Shown: positions 29,913 through 30,580 of the stretch, one piece after another
How positions within the stretch are numbered: the first letter of the stretch is position 1
Layout of the letters: every line of letters starts with the position of its first letter
Source of the DNA: a virus
Length of the DNA stretch: 30,580 nt
IMG/VR virus record: IMGVR_UViG_3300036859_000557
Location: 1-30,580 of that record
Strand: one strand, 5' to 3'
The notes under the pieces: generated by a model
What the model was told of the DNA's origin: nothing
Seen by the model: only the letters and a program-made list of their open reading frames with translations
The model's database searches: none
Program-made: the position numbers and the translations under genes

Positions 29913-30580
29913 ATGCCCGAGATTCAGTCAGTTTTCGGTAAGGTCCAGGTCTTTGAAGACTTCATGGGCCTCCTAGCAACCACGACCATCTCCGACGCAA
30001 CCGCTCTGCGCTACAACGACCTCAGCCTCATCGCCATCTCGGGCGATACGGATGTCTTCAGTACGGTAGACGAGTCAGGCGGCGTCTTGAGCGCTACCGG
30101 CGCTGGCGGCGCTGCCGATGGCCTCGTAATTATCACGTCGCCATTAACGCCCGCCGGCAACGGTACGGTGGTAGTCGAGGTGCGGTTCAAGAACAGTTCC
30201 GCTACCGACTTCCGCTTCTTCTGCGGTTTCCAGGAGACCGTTTCGTTAACGGAGACGGTCAACCCCTACACGCTGTCGGGCACAACCCTGACGGCCAACG
30301 CGGCCGGCGAGGTCGTGGGCTTCTATTACGACTCGCAAGCCACAACCGACGATTTCCGCTTCATGGCGGGCGCCAACTCCTCGGCTTCGACCAGCGCGCG
30401 CGCGCGGGCCGGTTGGAAGGTGGCGGGCCTCAATAGCAACCCGACCACCCTTGGTGCGCTGGGCATTCGCGCGGGCGCAACTCTCACGGCCGACCGCTGG
30501 ATGATCTGCCGCGTCGAGTTGGACACAGACGGTACGGCGAGGGGCTACTTCGGCGAGGTGTCGATGGCGGGCAGCAATGC
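29913..30580 (+). CDS. ConA/LamG-like capsid surface protein, partial at 3' end
   Basis: The visible 222 residues are beta-rich: QVFEDFMGL near the start, GLVIITSPLTPAGNGTVVVE, FRFFCGFQETVS, WKVAGLNSNPTT and WMICRVELDTDGTARGYFGE. This is the strand pattern of a ConA-like jelly-roll, as in phage head decoration or fibre proteins. It continues past the right edge. AGAAAGGA lies ahead of ATG 29913. The left-edge protein ends its upstream part with a similar last strand before its amidase domain, so both could be one gene in a circular genome. Confidence 0.65.
   Translation, partial: MPEIQSVFGKVQVFEDFMGLLATTTISDATALRYNDLSLIAISGDTDVFSTVDESGGVLSATGAGGAADGLVIITSPLTPAGNGTVVVEVRFKNSSATDFRFFCGFQETVSLTETVNPYTLSGTTLTANAAGEVVGFYYDSQATTDDFRFMAGANSSASTSARARAGWKVAGLNSNPTTLGALGIRAGATLTADRWMICRVELDTDGTARGYFGEVSMAGSN

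Overview
The window is a gene-dense, GC-rich (by eye) segment of a tailed double-stranded DNA bacteriophage (Caudoviricetes), most likely from an uncultured source. The reasons are a terminase pair, portal, scaffold-like protein and major capsid protein in order, many very short genes joined by ATGA/GTGA overlaps, and several protein families otherwise met in phage genomes. The host is unknown. It should be a bacterium: there are AGGAGG-type ribosome binding sites, two sigma70-like promoters and frequent GTG/TTG starts. A CsrA-like gene suggests, but does not prove, a host with CsrA control. No integrase, tRNA, CRISPR array or insertion sequence was seen.

Layout. (1) 1-827: C-terminal part of a PGRP-type amidase protein whose frame is open to the left edge. 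(2) 880-6703, plus strand: accessory and early genes. These are a zinc ribbon behind a promoter, a truncated HNH protein, a CsrA-like regulator, an alanine-repeat protein ending in a strong hairpin, a chain of small overlapping genes, a YkgJ-type cysteine protein, a SWIM-RecT-like annealing protein and a double zinc-finger protein. (3) 6739-9731: a 20-bp-stem RNA hairpin, a metallopeptidase-like protein, a VRR-NUC nuclease, a methyltransferase fragment, then a VUT-type transporter coupled to a DpdA/TGT-like transglycosylase and a small remnant. (4) 9787-11330: a RecA-fold replicative ATPase, facing a minus-strand winged-helix protein (11350-11775). (5) 11776-12053: a control region with palindromes, a possible leader peptide and a 13-bp hairpin. 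(6) 12054-14224: small plus-strand genes including a lysozyme-like protein. (7) 14186-14939: three minus-strand genes. (8) From a promoter at 15021-15050 to the right edge: the packaging and virion module, ordered small terminase-like, membrane peptides, large terminase (with a possible overlapping gene), portal, a giant internal virion protein, a proline-rich structural protein, scaffold, major capsid, and a partial ConA-like surface protein.

How the parts fit. RecT-like annealing, VRR-NUC and the RecA-fold ATPase would serve DNA replication and recombination. The VUT transporter plus DpdA-like enzyme would import a 7-deazapurine base and insert it into phage DNA as an anti-restriction mark. 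The amidase and lysozyme-like proteins would attack peptidoglycan. CsrA-like and winged-helix proteins are candidate regulators. The late operon builds the head.

The most interesting items are the compact VUT-DpdA module with repeated gene-junction sequences, the candidate overlapping gene inside the large terminase, the long RNA hairpin at 6739-6841, the SWIM-RecT fusion with an internal start, and a small gene broken by one amber codon. Names rest on motif recognition by eye; no database search was run.
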